Assembly: GCF_004402705.1 (NCBI RefSeq)
Contig: NZ_SOFM01000050.1
Span: forward strand, 49,568 to 113,567
Origin: Cryobacterium mannosilyticum
GTDB taxonomy: Bacteria > Actinomycetota > Actinomycetes > Actinomycetales > Microbacteriaceae
DNA length: 64,000 nt
Reading direction: 5' to 3'
Notes under the pieces: generated by a model
Seen by the model: the letters and a program-made list of their open reading frames with translations, nothing else
Databases searched by the model: none
What the model was told of the DNA's origin: nothing
Shown here: positions 18,388 through 26,279 of the stretch, in pieces
How positions within the stretch are numbered: position 1 is the stretch's first letter
How the letters are laid out: every line of letters begins with the position of its first letter
Program-made: the position numbers and the translations under genes

Positions 18388-19376
18388 GGCAGCGAAGGCG
18401 CGAGGCATCCCCGGGCATCGACGATGTCGCCCGGGTCGCCCAGCGGCTCGCCGTGCTGCTCTCAGCCGGAGTCACCCCGACCTCCGCCTGGCAGCACCTG
18501 GTCGAGGTCGAACCTCCGGGCTCGCCGCGACCCGGACGACCGCCGCGGGGCTCGGGCGCGGAGCCGCTGCCGACCGCCCGGATCATCCGGGCGGCGGCCA
18601 CCGCCGGGCAGACGGGCGACAGCATCGCGGATGCCGTGGCCGCCGAAGCCGGCGCGGCCGGCGGGCAGGTCGGTGAGGCCTGGCTCGGCCTGGCCGCGGC
18701 CTGGCGCGTGGCAACCCAGGCAGGCTCACCCCTGGCGGCCTGCCTGCGAGAGCTCGCCGCGTCGCTTCGCGAGCTGGGCCGCCTGCACGCCGACCTCGCG
18801 GTGGCGCTCGCCGGGCCGGCCGCGACAGCCCGCATGGTGATGTTCCTGCCCGTGATCGGCCTGCTGTTCGGCAGCCTGATGGGCTTCAACACCCTGCAGA
18901 TGCTCTTCCTCACCCTGCCGGGGTGGCTCTGCCTCGTCGCCGGAGCGGCCCTGATGTTCGCCGCGGACCGGTGGAACCGGCGCCTGGTGAGCACGGCCAG
19001 AGCCAGGGACCCGACTCCGGGACTCGAGTTCGACCTCACCGCGATCGCCATGGGCGGCGGCGGTTCCGTGGACCGCGCGCGAGCCATCGTGGAGGACACG
19101 GTCGACCGATTCGCGCTGCACCGGGCCGACGCAACGACCGCCATCGGGCAGGTGCTCGACCTGTCGGTTCGCGCGGGAGTGCCGGCCGCCGAGTTGCTGC
19201 GCGCCGAGGCGGAGCAGTTGCGGCGGGACGCCCGAGCCGAGGGCCAGCGCCGAGCCGCGACGCTCGAGGTGACGCTGATGATTCCTCTCGGGGTGTGCGT
19301 GCTTCCGGCCTTCATGCTCGTCGGCGTTGTGCCGCTGCTGATGACGGTGTTGTCGTCGACCCTGACCGCGTTCTGA
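18384..19376 (+). CDS. fused TadB/TadC-type secretion platform protein (T2SSF)
   Basis: A 330-residue inner-membrane platform protein. The GTG start at 18384 overlaps the TadA stop (GTGA). Two T2SSF-like modules can be seen: a cytosolic one (about residues 12-140, VAQRLAVLLSAGVTP and LRELGRLHADLAVALAGP) followed by two helices (about 148-200), and a second (about 207-310, FDLTAIAMGGGGSVDRARAI and VLDLSVRAGVPAAEL) closing with a pair of helices. Classical loci split these into TadB and TadC; here one protein seems to do both jobs. It anchors the ATPase to the membrane. Confidence 0.8.
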   Translation: MRQRRREASPGIDDVARVAQRLAVLLSAGVTPTSAWQHLVEVEPPGSPRPGRPPRGSGAEPLPTARIIRAAATAGQTGDSIADAVAAEAGAAGGQVGEAWLGLAAAWRVATQAGSPLAACLRELAASLRELGRLHADLAVALAGPAATARMVMFLPVIGLLFGSLMGFNTLQMLFLTLPGWLCLVAGAALMFAADRWNRRLVSTARARDPTPGLEFDLTAIAMGGGGSVDRARAIVEDTVDRFALHRADATTAIGQVLDLSVRAGVPAAELLRAEAEQLRRDARAEGQRRAATLEVTLMIPLGVCVLPAFMLVGVVPLLMTVLSSTLTAF

Positions 19377-19455
19377 GACGACGGCGGCGATGCCGCAAGG
19401 CGATGCCGAACCGCGATGCCGAACGGCGATGCCGACAGTGTCCGGTTAACGAAAA

Positions 19456-19478
19456 GAGCCGGGCCCGAGGCCCGGCTC
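19456..19478 (-). terminator. hairpin with T-tract on the minus strand
   Basis: A perfect 10-bp stem GAGCCGGGCC/GGCCCGGCTC with a CGA loop. It is followed by TTTT only on the minus strand, which points to termination of a leftward transcript, matching the small ORF at 19510-19614. On the plus strand it could also attenuate readthrough from tadA-tadBC. Confidence 0.7.
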
Positions 19479-19509
19479 CCGAAGTCACGGCAACTGCCGT
19501 CCAACTGCT

Positions 19510-19614
19510 CTAGCTGTTCCGTGCCGTTCTGATGTTCAAGGCGGCGCGCTGTACTTTCAGAGACTCCGTTGCGACGGTCTTACCTGTGCTCTTCTTCGGT
19601 GATTGGTCTGCCAT
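19510..19614 (-). CDS. small basic protein (34 aa), unknown function
   Basis: An ORF starting MADQSPKKSTGKT and ending ARNS, with 7 Lys/Arg-rich positions and a hydrophilic, probably disordered make-up. It lies antisense inside the tad locus, in a 531-nt gap between tadBC and the DUF4244 gene, and is followed 32 nt later by a rho-independent terminator in its own direction, which argues that it is expressed. The composition resembles short Lys-rich actinobacterial proteins of unknown role. No strong ribosome binding site is visible (GGAG is 13 nt upstream). Confidence 0.45.
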   Translation of the reverse strand: MADQSPKKSTGKTVATESLKVQRAALNIRTARNS

Positions 19615-19907
19615 CAGCGCCCCGATTCTCCGAGCCCATTGGCTCCGGTGGACAAAGACTACGCCTCGAAACGACCGGGCGGAAGAGCTCCGCGAAAATG
19701 ATCCACCAACTCACGAAAAGGGCAAGCCCACGGCCGGCCGGCCAGGGACCGACGGGCCACGCGGAGCGTGTTCTCCACCACTGCCCGCGTCGACCGATCT
19801 TGCGCACCGATCGGTCCCGACGCCGCACCGGCCGGGCGCCGCAGGCGAGGCTGGTGCCGGTCGTGCCGCCCACAACCGCGTCGAGGGACGCGAGAGGAGA
19901 CGAACAG
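19615..19907. other. intergenic stretch upstream of the DUF4244 gene
   Basis: This 293-nt stretch shows no further gene. It must hold the promoter of the minus-strand small ORF and probably one for the pilin-like genes. The DUF4244 ribosome binding site GAGAGGAGA ends it at 19900. Confidence 0.5.
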
Positions 19908-20108
19908 ATGCCCGGACACACCCCGCCTGCGGACCCCAGGAAATTCCTGCGCCGCCTGCGCACCGACGCCGGTGCCGCCACCGCGGAGTACGTGATCGCG
20001 ACCATGGCCGCTGTCGGCTTCGCCGGCCTGCTCATCGTGATTCTGCGCGGGGACGAGGTGCGCGGCATCCTGACCGACCTGGTGCGCAATGCCCTCACCG
20101 TGGGGTGA
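19908..20108 (+). CDS. DUF4244 pilin-like protein
   Basis: A 66-residue protein with a basic N-terminus, then AATAEYVIATMAAVGFAGLLIVIL, a Flp-prepilin-like segment in which a glutamate precedes the hydrophobic helix. DUF4244 members are found in actinobacterial tad loci in place of Flp pilin. The ATG at 19908 has a strong GAGAGGAGA 7 nt upstream. It overlaps the TadE gene by 20 bases. Confidence 0.85.
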   Translation: MPGHTPPADPRKFLRRLRTDAGAATAEYVIATMAAVGFAGLLIVILRGDEVRGILTDLVRNALTVG

Positions 20109-20436
20109 CCGGGGCACGGTGACGGCGGAGTTCGCCGCGGTCGTTCCCGCCGTGCTCCTGGTGCTCGCCCTCTGCCTCGGTGCGGTGCAGGTCTCCGGAG
20201 AACAGGTGCGCCTCACGGGTGCCGCGGCCGCCGCCGCCCGGTCGTTGGCCCGCGGCGACGGCGACGACGCCGCCGCCGGGCTCGTTCGCCGTCTGGTCGG
20301 ACCGGCCTCGATGACCACCGAGCGGCAGGGAGACTTCGTCTGCGTGCGCCTGCGCATGCCGAGCGGGTTCGGCGCCTTCGCCGCGTTCGGGGTCACGGTC
20401 GCGGCCGCATCCTGCGCGCTCGGCGGAGGCGCGTGA
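20089..20436 (+). CDS. TadE-family pseudopilin-like protein
   Basis: A 115-residue protein with the TadE signature GTVTAEFAAVVPAVLLVLAL: a glutamate just before the single hydrophobic helix, then a small extracytoplasmic domain with two cysteines. TadE-like proteins are minor pilins or assembly factors. The ATG at 20089 lies within the DUF4244 gene; a GTG at 20119 would begin at the TadE motif. It overlaps the next gene by one base (TGATG). Confidence 0.82.
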   Translation: MPSPWGDRGTVTAEFAAVVPAVLLVLALCLGAVQVSGEQVRLTGAAAAAARSLARGDGDDAAAGLVRRLVGPASMTTERQGDFVCVRLRMPSGFGAFAAFGVTVAAASCALGGGA

Positions 20437-20972
20437 TGAACCGCCCACGGGACGGACCGGGCCGGGCGGAGCGAGGGTCGGGTTCGGTCCTCGCGGTCGG
20501 GGTGATCGGCGCCGTGCTCGCGCTGACCGCCGTGCTGCTGCCGCTGATGTCCCTGCTCGCCGCCGGTGCGGCCGTGCGGGCCGCCGCCGATGCGGCCGCG
20601 CTCGCCGCGGCCGACACGGCCTCAGGCCTGGTGGCGGGGGTGCCGTGCCAGGCCGCCGCCACGGCGGCGGAACTCGGCGGTGCCGCGCTGACCGGGTGCG
20701 CGGTGGACGGCTTGATCGCATCCGTCACCGTGGCGCGCACCGTGCTGGGCTTCGAACTCGGCTCGCGCGCCCGTGCCGGACCCCCGCCCGGTGCTGTGCC
20801 GGGCGGATCAGTCGGGGCGGATCTGAACGGGGCGGATCAGCGCGGGGCGGATCAGCGCGGGGCGGATCAGCGCGGGGCGGATCAGCGCGGGGCGGATCAG
20901 CGCGGGGCGGATCAGCGCCCGGCGGATCAGAACGGGGCGGATCAGTCGAACACGGCCTCGAGGTACCGGTAG
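20436..20972 (+). CDS. Rv3654c-like TadE-type protein with a GADQR-repeat tail
   Basis: A 178-residue protein. The N-terminal half (GSGSVLAVGVIGAVLALTAV then AAADAAALAAADTASGLVAG) fits the Rv3654c family of the actinobacterial tad locus: one helix followed by an Ala-rich helix and two cysteines. From about residue 125 it carries a repetitive tail of GADQR units made by a 15-bp DNA repeat. The tail is not part of the family and looks like repeat expansion. The last 31 bases overlap the convergent gene at 20942-21184. Confidence 0.75.
   Translation: MNRPRDGPGRAERGSGSVLAVGVIGAVLALTAVLLPLMSLLAAGAAVRAAADAAALAAADTASGLVAGVPCQAAATAAELGGAALTGCAVDGLIASVTVARTVLGFELGSRARAGPPPGAVPGGSVGADLNGADQRGADQRGADQRGADQRGADQRGADQRPADQNGADQSNTASRYR
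20816..20950. repeat. 15-bp coding repeat, nine units (GGCGGATCAGCGCGG)
   Basis: Units start every 15 bp from 20816 to 20936; the central five are identical, the outer ones carry single changes. In the plus frame they encode Gly-Ala-Asp-Gln-Arg. The uniform centre suggests recent expansion by slippage. Confidence 0.93.
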
Positions 20973-21184
20973 TCGACGGTGGTCGGCCGTTCCGGGAATT
21001 CCGACGACTCGAACTCGAGTCCGGCGCCGCGGGTATAGAGGTAGCGTTTGGCGCCCGTGTCCGCCGGGATCTCAAGCCGGGGTCGCGGGTCACCCGATTC
21101 CAGGAACTCGGTGGTGATGGTCTTGCCTTCGAGGGGGCCGTCCGTGAGCTTCGCGGTGTATGTGCCCGTTGCTGGTGTACCCAT
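20942..21184 (-). CDS. conserved small hypothetical protein (80 aa)
   Basis: Begins MGTPATGTYTAKLTDGPLEG. It contains KTITTEFLESGDPRPRLEIP and KRYLYTRGAGLEF, and ends VDYRYLEAVFD. It looks like a compact, mostly beta protein without membrane segment or cysteines; I do not recognise a named family. It faces topA across 176 nt and converges with, and overlaps, the tad operon end. The ATG at 21184 has GGAGG only one base upstream, too close, so the start is uncertain. Confidence 0.6.
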   Translation of the reverse strand: MGTPATGTYTAKLTDGPLEGKTITTEFLESGDPRPRLEIPADTGAKRYLYTRGAGLEFESSEFPERPTTVDYRYLEAVFD

Positions 21185-21360
21185 GCCTCCATTGTCCTCA
21201 CCAGCGCAGAACTGGCAAGCCCCAAAGCCTGTCCCCAAGCCGGTCACCAAGCCGGTCACCAAGCCCGCCACCGGCGCGGCCGATTAGGCAGGCACCCGAT
21301 TGCTGTGTGTATGGTGTGCCTTGGCCCCTCATTGGGTCGTTACCTATAAAGAGGAGTCTG

Positions 21361-24360
21361 GTGCCAGGCACTAAGAAGCTGGTCATTGTCGAATCGCCGA
21401 CCAAGATGAAGTCGATTGCGGCTTATCTGGGCGACGGCTACGAGGTTTTGTCCTCGGTCGGCCACATCCGCGACCTGATCGAGCCCAAAAATCTGCCGCC
21501 CGAGCTGAAGAAGGGCCCGCTCGGCAAGTTCTCCGTCGACGTCGACAACGGCTTCGAACCGTACTACGTGGTGTCCGACGCCAAGAAGAAGACCGTCGCC
21601 GAACTCAAGCGGGCGATGAAGAACGCCGACGAACTCCTGCTCGCAACTGATGAGGACCGCGAAGGCGAGGCCATCGCCTGGCATCTTCTGCAGGTGCTGC
21701 AGCCCAAGGTCCCCGTGAAGCGCATGGTGTTCCACGAGATCACCAAGGAGGCCATCCTCCAGGCCAGGGACAACACCCGCGACCTCGACACCGCGCTGGT
21801 CGACGCCCAGGAGACCCGGCGCATCCTCGACCGCATCTACGGCTACGAGATCTCCCCGGTGCTCTGGCGCAAGGTCGGCCCCGGCCTCTCCGCCGGCCGG
21901 GTGCAGTCCGCGGCGACCCGGCTCGTCGTCGAACGCGAACGTGAACGCCTCGCGTTCGTCTCGGTCGGCTACTGGGACCTGTTGGCGCAGCTCGCTCCCG
22001 GCGCCGGCCAGACGGATGCCGCCTTCCAGGCCAAGCTCGTGCGCCTCGGCGGCGAGCGCATCGCCACCGGTGGCGACTTCGACGACCTGGGAAAGCTCAA
22101 GCCGAAGGTGGCCGCGGCGACCCTCGACGAGGCATCCGCCCTCGCCCTCGCCGAAGCGCTCAAGGCGCCCGACGTTGCCGTGACCGTGACGAAGGTGGCC
22201 TCCAAGCCCTACCGTCGCAGCCCCGCCGCGCCGTTCACCACCTCGACGCTGCAGCAGGAAGCGGCGCGCAAGCTCCGCTTCACCGCCCGCCAGACCATGA
22301 GCGTGGCCCAGTCGCTGTACGAAAACGGGTACATCACCTATATGCGTACCGACTCGCCGTCGTTGTCGCAGCAGGCCATCACCGCCGCACGCACCCAGGC
22401 GTCCGCCCTCTACGGCCCCGAAACGGTGCCGGCCCAGCCGCGCCTCTACAAGGGCAAGAGCAAGAACGCCCAGGAGGCGCACGAGGCGATCCGCCCGTCG
22501 GGCGACACCTTCCGCACGCCGGCCTCGCTGTCGTCGTCGCTCCGCGGCAACGACTACAAGCTCTACGACCTGATCTGGAAGCGCACCGTCGCATCGCAGA
22601 TGGCGGATGCGACCGGCTCGACCGCGTCGGTCACCATCGCGGCCGGCCCCACCGGCCCCGCCGAGCACCCCGCGGCATCCGGCGCGATCGCCGAGTTCTC
22701 GGCCAGCGGCACCGTGATCACCTTCCGCGGCTTCCTGCTCGCCTACGAGGAATCCCGGGACGAGGAACGCAACGCCCCGACCGACCCGACCGAGTCGAAG
22801 CTGCCGCCGCTCGCGGAGGGCCAGGCCCTGACCATGCTCGAAATGGAAGCCAAGGGCCACGAGACCACCCCGGCCGCCCGGTACACGGAGGCGAGCCTGG
22901 TCAAGAAGCTCGAGGAGCTCGGCATCGGGCGCCCGTCGACGTACGCGTCCATCATCTCCACGATCACCGAGCGCGGCTACGTCACTCCCCGCGGCCAGTC
23001 GCTCGTGCCCAACTGGATCGCATTCTCCGTCGTGCGGCTGCTCGAGGAATACTTCTCCGACCTGGTCGAATACGACTTCACCGCCGAGATGGAAGACGAC
23101 CTCGACCGCATCGCCGACGGCAAGGCCGACCGGGTGGACTGGCTGACCAGTTTCTACTTCGGCTCGGACAAACACCGAGGCCTGCGCCAGGTGATCGACA
23201 ACCTCGGTGAGATCGACGCCCGCAGGGTCAACTCGATGCCGATCGGCGACGACATCACCCTGCGAATCGGCAAGTACGGCCCCTACCTCGAGGTCCCCGA
23301 CCCCGACGCCGGCCCGGATGCCCCGCCGCGCCGGGTGAACATCCCGCCGGCCCTCGCACCGGACGAGCTGACCCCGGCCAAGGCCAGGGAGCTCATCGAC
23401 GCGCCGGTCATCACCGACCGGGTGATCGGGATCAACCCCGACAACGGCAAGTCCATCGTGGCCAAGGACGGCCGGTTCGGCCCGTACGTCACGGAGCTGG
23501 AGCCCGAGCCCGAGGTCATCGAGCCCGGCGAGACCGTGGACCCGGTCACCGGCGAGGTGACCCTGCTGGCCGACTCGGCCGCTCCGGCAGCCACCGCGAC
23601 CGCCACCGCTACCAAGCCCAAGCGCAAGCCGGCCGCGAAGAAGGCGGCCGCGGTCAAGCCCCGCACCGCATCGCTGTTCAAGTCGATGGACCTGGCCACG
23701 ATCGACCTGGACACCGCACTGCACCTGCTGGCGCTTCCGCGCGTCGTCGGGATCGACCCGGAGACGGGCGCCGAGATCACCGCGCAGAACGGCAAGTTCG
23801 GCCCCTATCTCAAGAAGGGGGTCGACACCCGGTCGCTGAGCGAAGAGGACCAGATCTTCGAGATCGACCTCGCCGGCGCGATCGAACTCTACGCGCAGCC
23901 CAAGTACGGGGCGAAACGGGCCTCGAGCGCGCTCAAGGAGTTCGAGACGCCCGACCCCGAGAGCGGCAAGGCGATCAAGATCAAGGACGGCCGCTTCGGC
24001 GCCTACGTCACCGACGGGGTCACCAACGCGACCATCCCCAAGGCCGAAAGCGTCGAGGAGGTCGATTTCGACCGTGCCGTTCAGCTGCTCGCCGACAAGC
24101 GCGCCAAGGGCCCCGTCGTGAAGAAGACGGCCGCCAAGAAGGCGCCGGCGAAGAAGGCGCCGGCGAAGAAGGCCGTGGCCGGGAAGGCGCCCGTGAAGAA
24201 GGCTGCCGTCAGGAAGCCGGCTGCATCGGGGGCGAGCACGACCGTGCGCAAGCCGGCCACCCCGGCCCAGAAGGCGGCCACCGCGGCGAAGGCCGCAGCC
24301 ACCCGTGCAACGAACGCGGCGATCAAGGCGGCGGCGGCGACGGCATCCGCGCAGTCGTGA
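21361..24360 (+). CDS. topA: DNA topoisomerase I
   Basis: A 999-residue type IA topoisomerase that relaxes negative supercoils. The Toprim domain opens with KLVIVESPTKMKSIAAYLG and has ATDEDREGEAIAWH; the catalytic tyrosine is Y327 in YITYMRTDS. Actinobacterial C-terminal repeats (KFGPYLKKGVDTRSL, DGRFGAYVTDG) replace zinc fingers and lead into a Lys/Ala-rich tail (about residues 920-999) that drives processivity. The GTG at 21361 follows AAAGAGGAG. Its stop overlaps the tmk start (GTGA). It lies downstream of the tad genes, as in many actinobacteria. Confidence 0.96.
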   Translation: MPGTKKLVIVESPTKMKSIAAYLGDGYEVLSSVGHIRDLIEPKNLPPELKKGPLGKFSVDVDNGFEPYYVVSDAKKKTVAELKRAMKNADELLLATDEDREGEAIAWHLLQVLQPKVPVKRMVFHEITKEAILQARDNTRDLDTALVDAQETRRILDRIYGYEISPVLWRKVGPGLSAGRVQSAATRLVVERERERLAFVSVGYWDLLAQLAPGAGQTDAAFQAKLVRLGGERIATGGDFDDLGKLKPKVAAATLDEASALALAEALKAPDVAVTVTKVASKPYRRSPAAPFTTSTLQQEAARKLRFTARQTMSVAQSLYENGYITYMRTDSPSLSQQAITAARTQASALYGPETVPAQPRLYKGKSKNAQEAHEAIRPSGDTFRTPASLSSSLRGNDYKLYDLIWKRTVASQMADATGSTASVTIAAGPTGPAEHPAASGAIAEFSASGTVITFRGFLLAYEESRDEERNAPTDPTESKLPPLAEGQALTMLEMEAKGHETTPAARYTEASLVKKLEELGIGRPSTYASIISTITERGYVTPRGQSLVPNWIAFSVVRLLEEYFSDLVEYDFTAEMEDDLDRIADGKADRVDWLTSFYFGSDKHRGLRQVIDNLGEIDARRVNSMPIGDDITLRIGKYGPYLEVPDPDAGPDAPPRRVNIPPALAPDELTPAKARELIDAPVITDRVIGINPDNGKSIVAKDGRFGPYVTELEPEPEVIEPGETVDPVTGEVTLLADSAAPAATATATATKPKRKPAAKKAAAVKPRTASLFKSMDLATIDLDTALHLLALPRVVGIDPETGAEITAQNGKFGPYLKKGVDTRSLSEEDQIFEIDLAGAIELYAQPKYGAKRASSALKEFETPDPESGKAIKIKDGRFGAYVTDGVTNATIPKAESVEEVDFDRAVQLLADKRAKGPVVKKTAAKKAPAKKAPAKKAVAGKAPVKKAAVRKPAASGASTTVRKPATPAQKAATAAKAAATRATNAAIKAAAATASAQS

Positions 24361-24977
24361 CCGGCCTCTTCATCACCCTCGAGGGCGGCGACGGCTCCGG
24401 CAAGTCCACCCAGGCGGGGCTGCTCTCCGACTGGCTCGCCGGCCAGGGCCGCACGGTGCTTCGCACCCGCGAGCCCGGCGGCACGCCGGTCGGGGTCCTG
24501 ATCCGCGACATCGTGCTGCACCACCGCGGCGAGGTGGCGCCCCGCGCCGAGGCCCTGCTCTACGCGGCCGACCGCGCGCAGCACATCGCGACCGCGGTGC
24601 GCCCGGCCCTGGCTCGCGGCGAGGTCGTCATCCAGGACCGCTACCTCGACTCCTCGGTCGCCTACCAGGGTGCCGGCCGGGTACTCGGCGGCACCGAGAT
24701 CCGCGACCTGTCGCTCTGGGCGGCGGAGGGCCTGCTGCCACAGCTGACGATCCTGCTCGACCTGGATGAAACCGCCGCCCGCGGACGACTCGACAACGCC
24801 AACAAGCGCTTCGACCGGCTCGAGGCGGAGAAGGCCGACTTCCACCGCCGGGTGCGCGCCTCCTTCCTCAGGCTGGCCGCCGCCGAACCGGAGCGATTCC
24901 TCATCGTGGATGCCACCGAGCCGGTCGAGACGATCGCCGCGACCATCCGGGCCCGGGTCGCCACCCTCCTCCGCTAG
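24357..24977 (+). CDS. tmk: thymidylate kinase
   Basis: A 206-residue dTMP kinase that makes dTDP for DNA synthesis. The P-loop is GGDGSGKST (residues 10-18), the DRX motif is QDRYLDSSVAYQGAGR with the LID preceding it, and REPGGTPVG binds the monophosphate. The GTG start at 24357 overlaps the topA stop by four bases, so translation is coupled. HolB follows after 60 nt; the topA-tmk-holB order is conserved in this phylum. Confidence 0.94.
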   Translation: MTGLFITLEGGDGSGKSTQAGLLSDWLAGQGRTVLRTREPGGTPVGVLIRDIVLHHRGEVAPRAEALLYAADRAQHIATAVRPALARGEVVIQDRYLDSSVAYQGAGRVLGGTEIRDLSLWAAEGLLPQLTILLDLDETAARGRLDNANKRFDRLEAEKADFHRRVRASFLRLAAAEPERFLIVDATEPVETIAATIRARVATLLR

Positions 24978-25037
24978 CCCTCGCGGGCCGACGCGTCTGC
25001 TCAGGAGAGTGTCACCGACGAAAGGTATTCTGGTCCG

Positions 25038-26246
25038 ATGAACGTGTGGGATGACCTGACCGGTCAAGCGGACGCGATCGCCATCTTCCGGGCGGCGGCG
25101 GAGCGGCCGGCCGCCAAAGCGGCCCGGACGCCCGGTTCCGGGACCGCGGGGTCCTCTTCCGCGGGGTCGTCCTCCGCGGGGTCGTCGATGACGCACTCCT
25201 GGCTGATCACCGGTCCGCCCGGGTCCGGCCGGTCCAACCTCGCCTTCGCCTTCGCCACGGCCCTGCTCAGCCCCGGCACGCCGGAGGGCGACGAGAGCGC
25301 CCGCCGCCTGGTCGACGCGCGCACCCACCCCGACCTGATCGTGCTGTCGACCGAGGGCGTCATCATCAAGATGGAGTCGGTGAAAGAGGCCGTGCAGCGC
25401 TCCCAGTACTCGCCGTCGGTGGGCCGCTACCGGGTGATCGTCGTCGAAGACGCCGACCGGATGGTCGAACGCACCTCGAACGTGCTGCTCAAGGCCCTCG
25501 AGGAGCCGCCTGAGCGCACCGTCTGGATCCTCTGCGCCCCGAGCGAAGCCGACCTGCTGCCCACCATCCGGTCCCGGGTGCGCTCGGTGCGCCTGCGCGT
25601 GCCCAGCGTCGACGACGTCGCCGCACTGCTGATGAGCCGCGACGGCGTCGAACCGGCCACCGCGGAACGGGCGGCCCGGGAGGCGCAGAGCCACATCGGC
25701 ATGGCCCGCCGCCTGGCGACCAACCCCGAGGCGCGGGCCAGGCGTGAGGAGACCCTGCGGGCGGCCCTCGGCATCCGCGGGGTGTCTGCCGCCGTCAATG
25801 CGGCGGCCCGACTGCTCGCCATCGCCAGCGACGACGCCAAGGCCATCACCCTGGAGCGGGACGCCGTCGAACGGGAGGGCGTTCTGCGCTCCCTCGGAGT
25901 CGAGCCGGGCCAGTCCGTGCCGCCGGGGCTGCGCAGCCAGATCAAGGCCCTCGAGGACGACCAGAAACGGCGGGCGACCCGCAGCCTCCGCGACGGCATC
26001 GACCGGATCCTGGTCGACCTCACCTCGCTCTACCGCGACGTCATCATGGTGCAGCTGGGGCGCGAACAGAGCGTGATCAACCGCGAGCTCCTCACCGAGG
26101 TGCGCGGCGCCGGCAGCGCCTGCCAGCCGACCGCGACGCTCGCCACCCTGGATGCGATCGCCCTGGCCCGCCAGAGAATCGAATCGAACGTTGCACCGGC
26201 CCTCGCCCTCGAGGCGATGCTGGTGTCCGCGATCCGCCGCACCTAG
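25038..26246 (+). CDS. holB: DNA polymerase III delta-prime subunit
   Basis: A 402-residue clamp-loader subunit. The AAA+ domain has a degenerate P-loop GPPGSGRSN, with Arg in place of the Walker lysine, as expected for non-hydrolysing delta-prime. It is followed by IKMESVKEAVQRSQYSP, RVIVVEDADRM and SNVLLKALEEPPERT, which carries the sensor region. Near residues 33-50 an actinobacterial insertion is expanded to a GSS(S)A repeat coded by a 15-bp unit. The ATG at 25038 begins at the conserved WDDLTGQ segment. Confidence 0.9.
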   Translation: MNVWDDLTGQADAIAIFRAAAERPAAKAARTPGSGTAGSSSAGSSSAGSSMTHSWLITGPPGSGRSNLAFAFATALLSPGTPEGDESARRLVDARTHPDLIVLSTEGVIIKMESVKEAVQRSQYSPSVGRYRVIVVEDADRMVERTSNVLLKALEEPPERTVWILCAPSEADLLPTIRSRVRSVRLRVPSVDDVAALLMSRDGVEPATAERAAREAQSHIGMARRLATNPEARARREETLRAALGIRGVSAAVNAAARLLAIASDDAKAITLERDAVEREGVLRSLGVEPGQSVPPGLRSQIKALEDDQKRRATRSLRDGIDRILVDLTSLYRDVIMVQLGREQSVINRELLTEVRGAGSACQPTATLATLDAIALARQRIESNVAPALALEAMLVSAIRRT

Positions 26247-26279
26247 CCCGGTACAGCACCCTTCACGGAAGAGGAACCA

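Noticed and set aside
20816..20950. Pentapeptide-repeat protein reading of the GADQR units
   Set aside because: The pentapeptide fold needs A(D/N)Lxx with a central hydrophobic residue; here the central residue is Gln, and the DNA repeat explains the pattern.
21340..23724. 794-codon open frame antisense to topA
   Set aside because: It mirrors third-position GC bias of topA; the translation is low complexity (Gly/Val/Asp/Arg) with no recognisable domain, while the sense frame is a clear topoisomerase.
24120..24350. Separate histone-like gene in the Lys/Ala-rich region
   Set aside because: It is in frame with topA and corresponds to the known basic tail of actinobacterial topoisomerase I.
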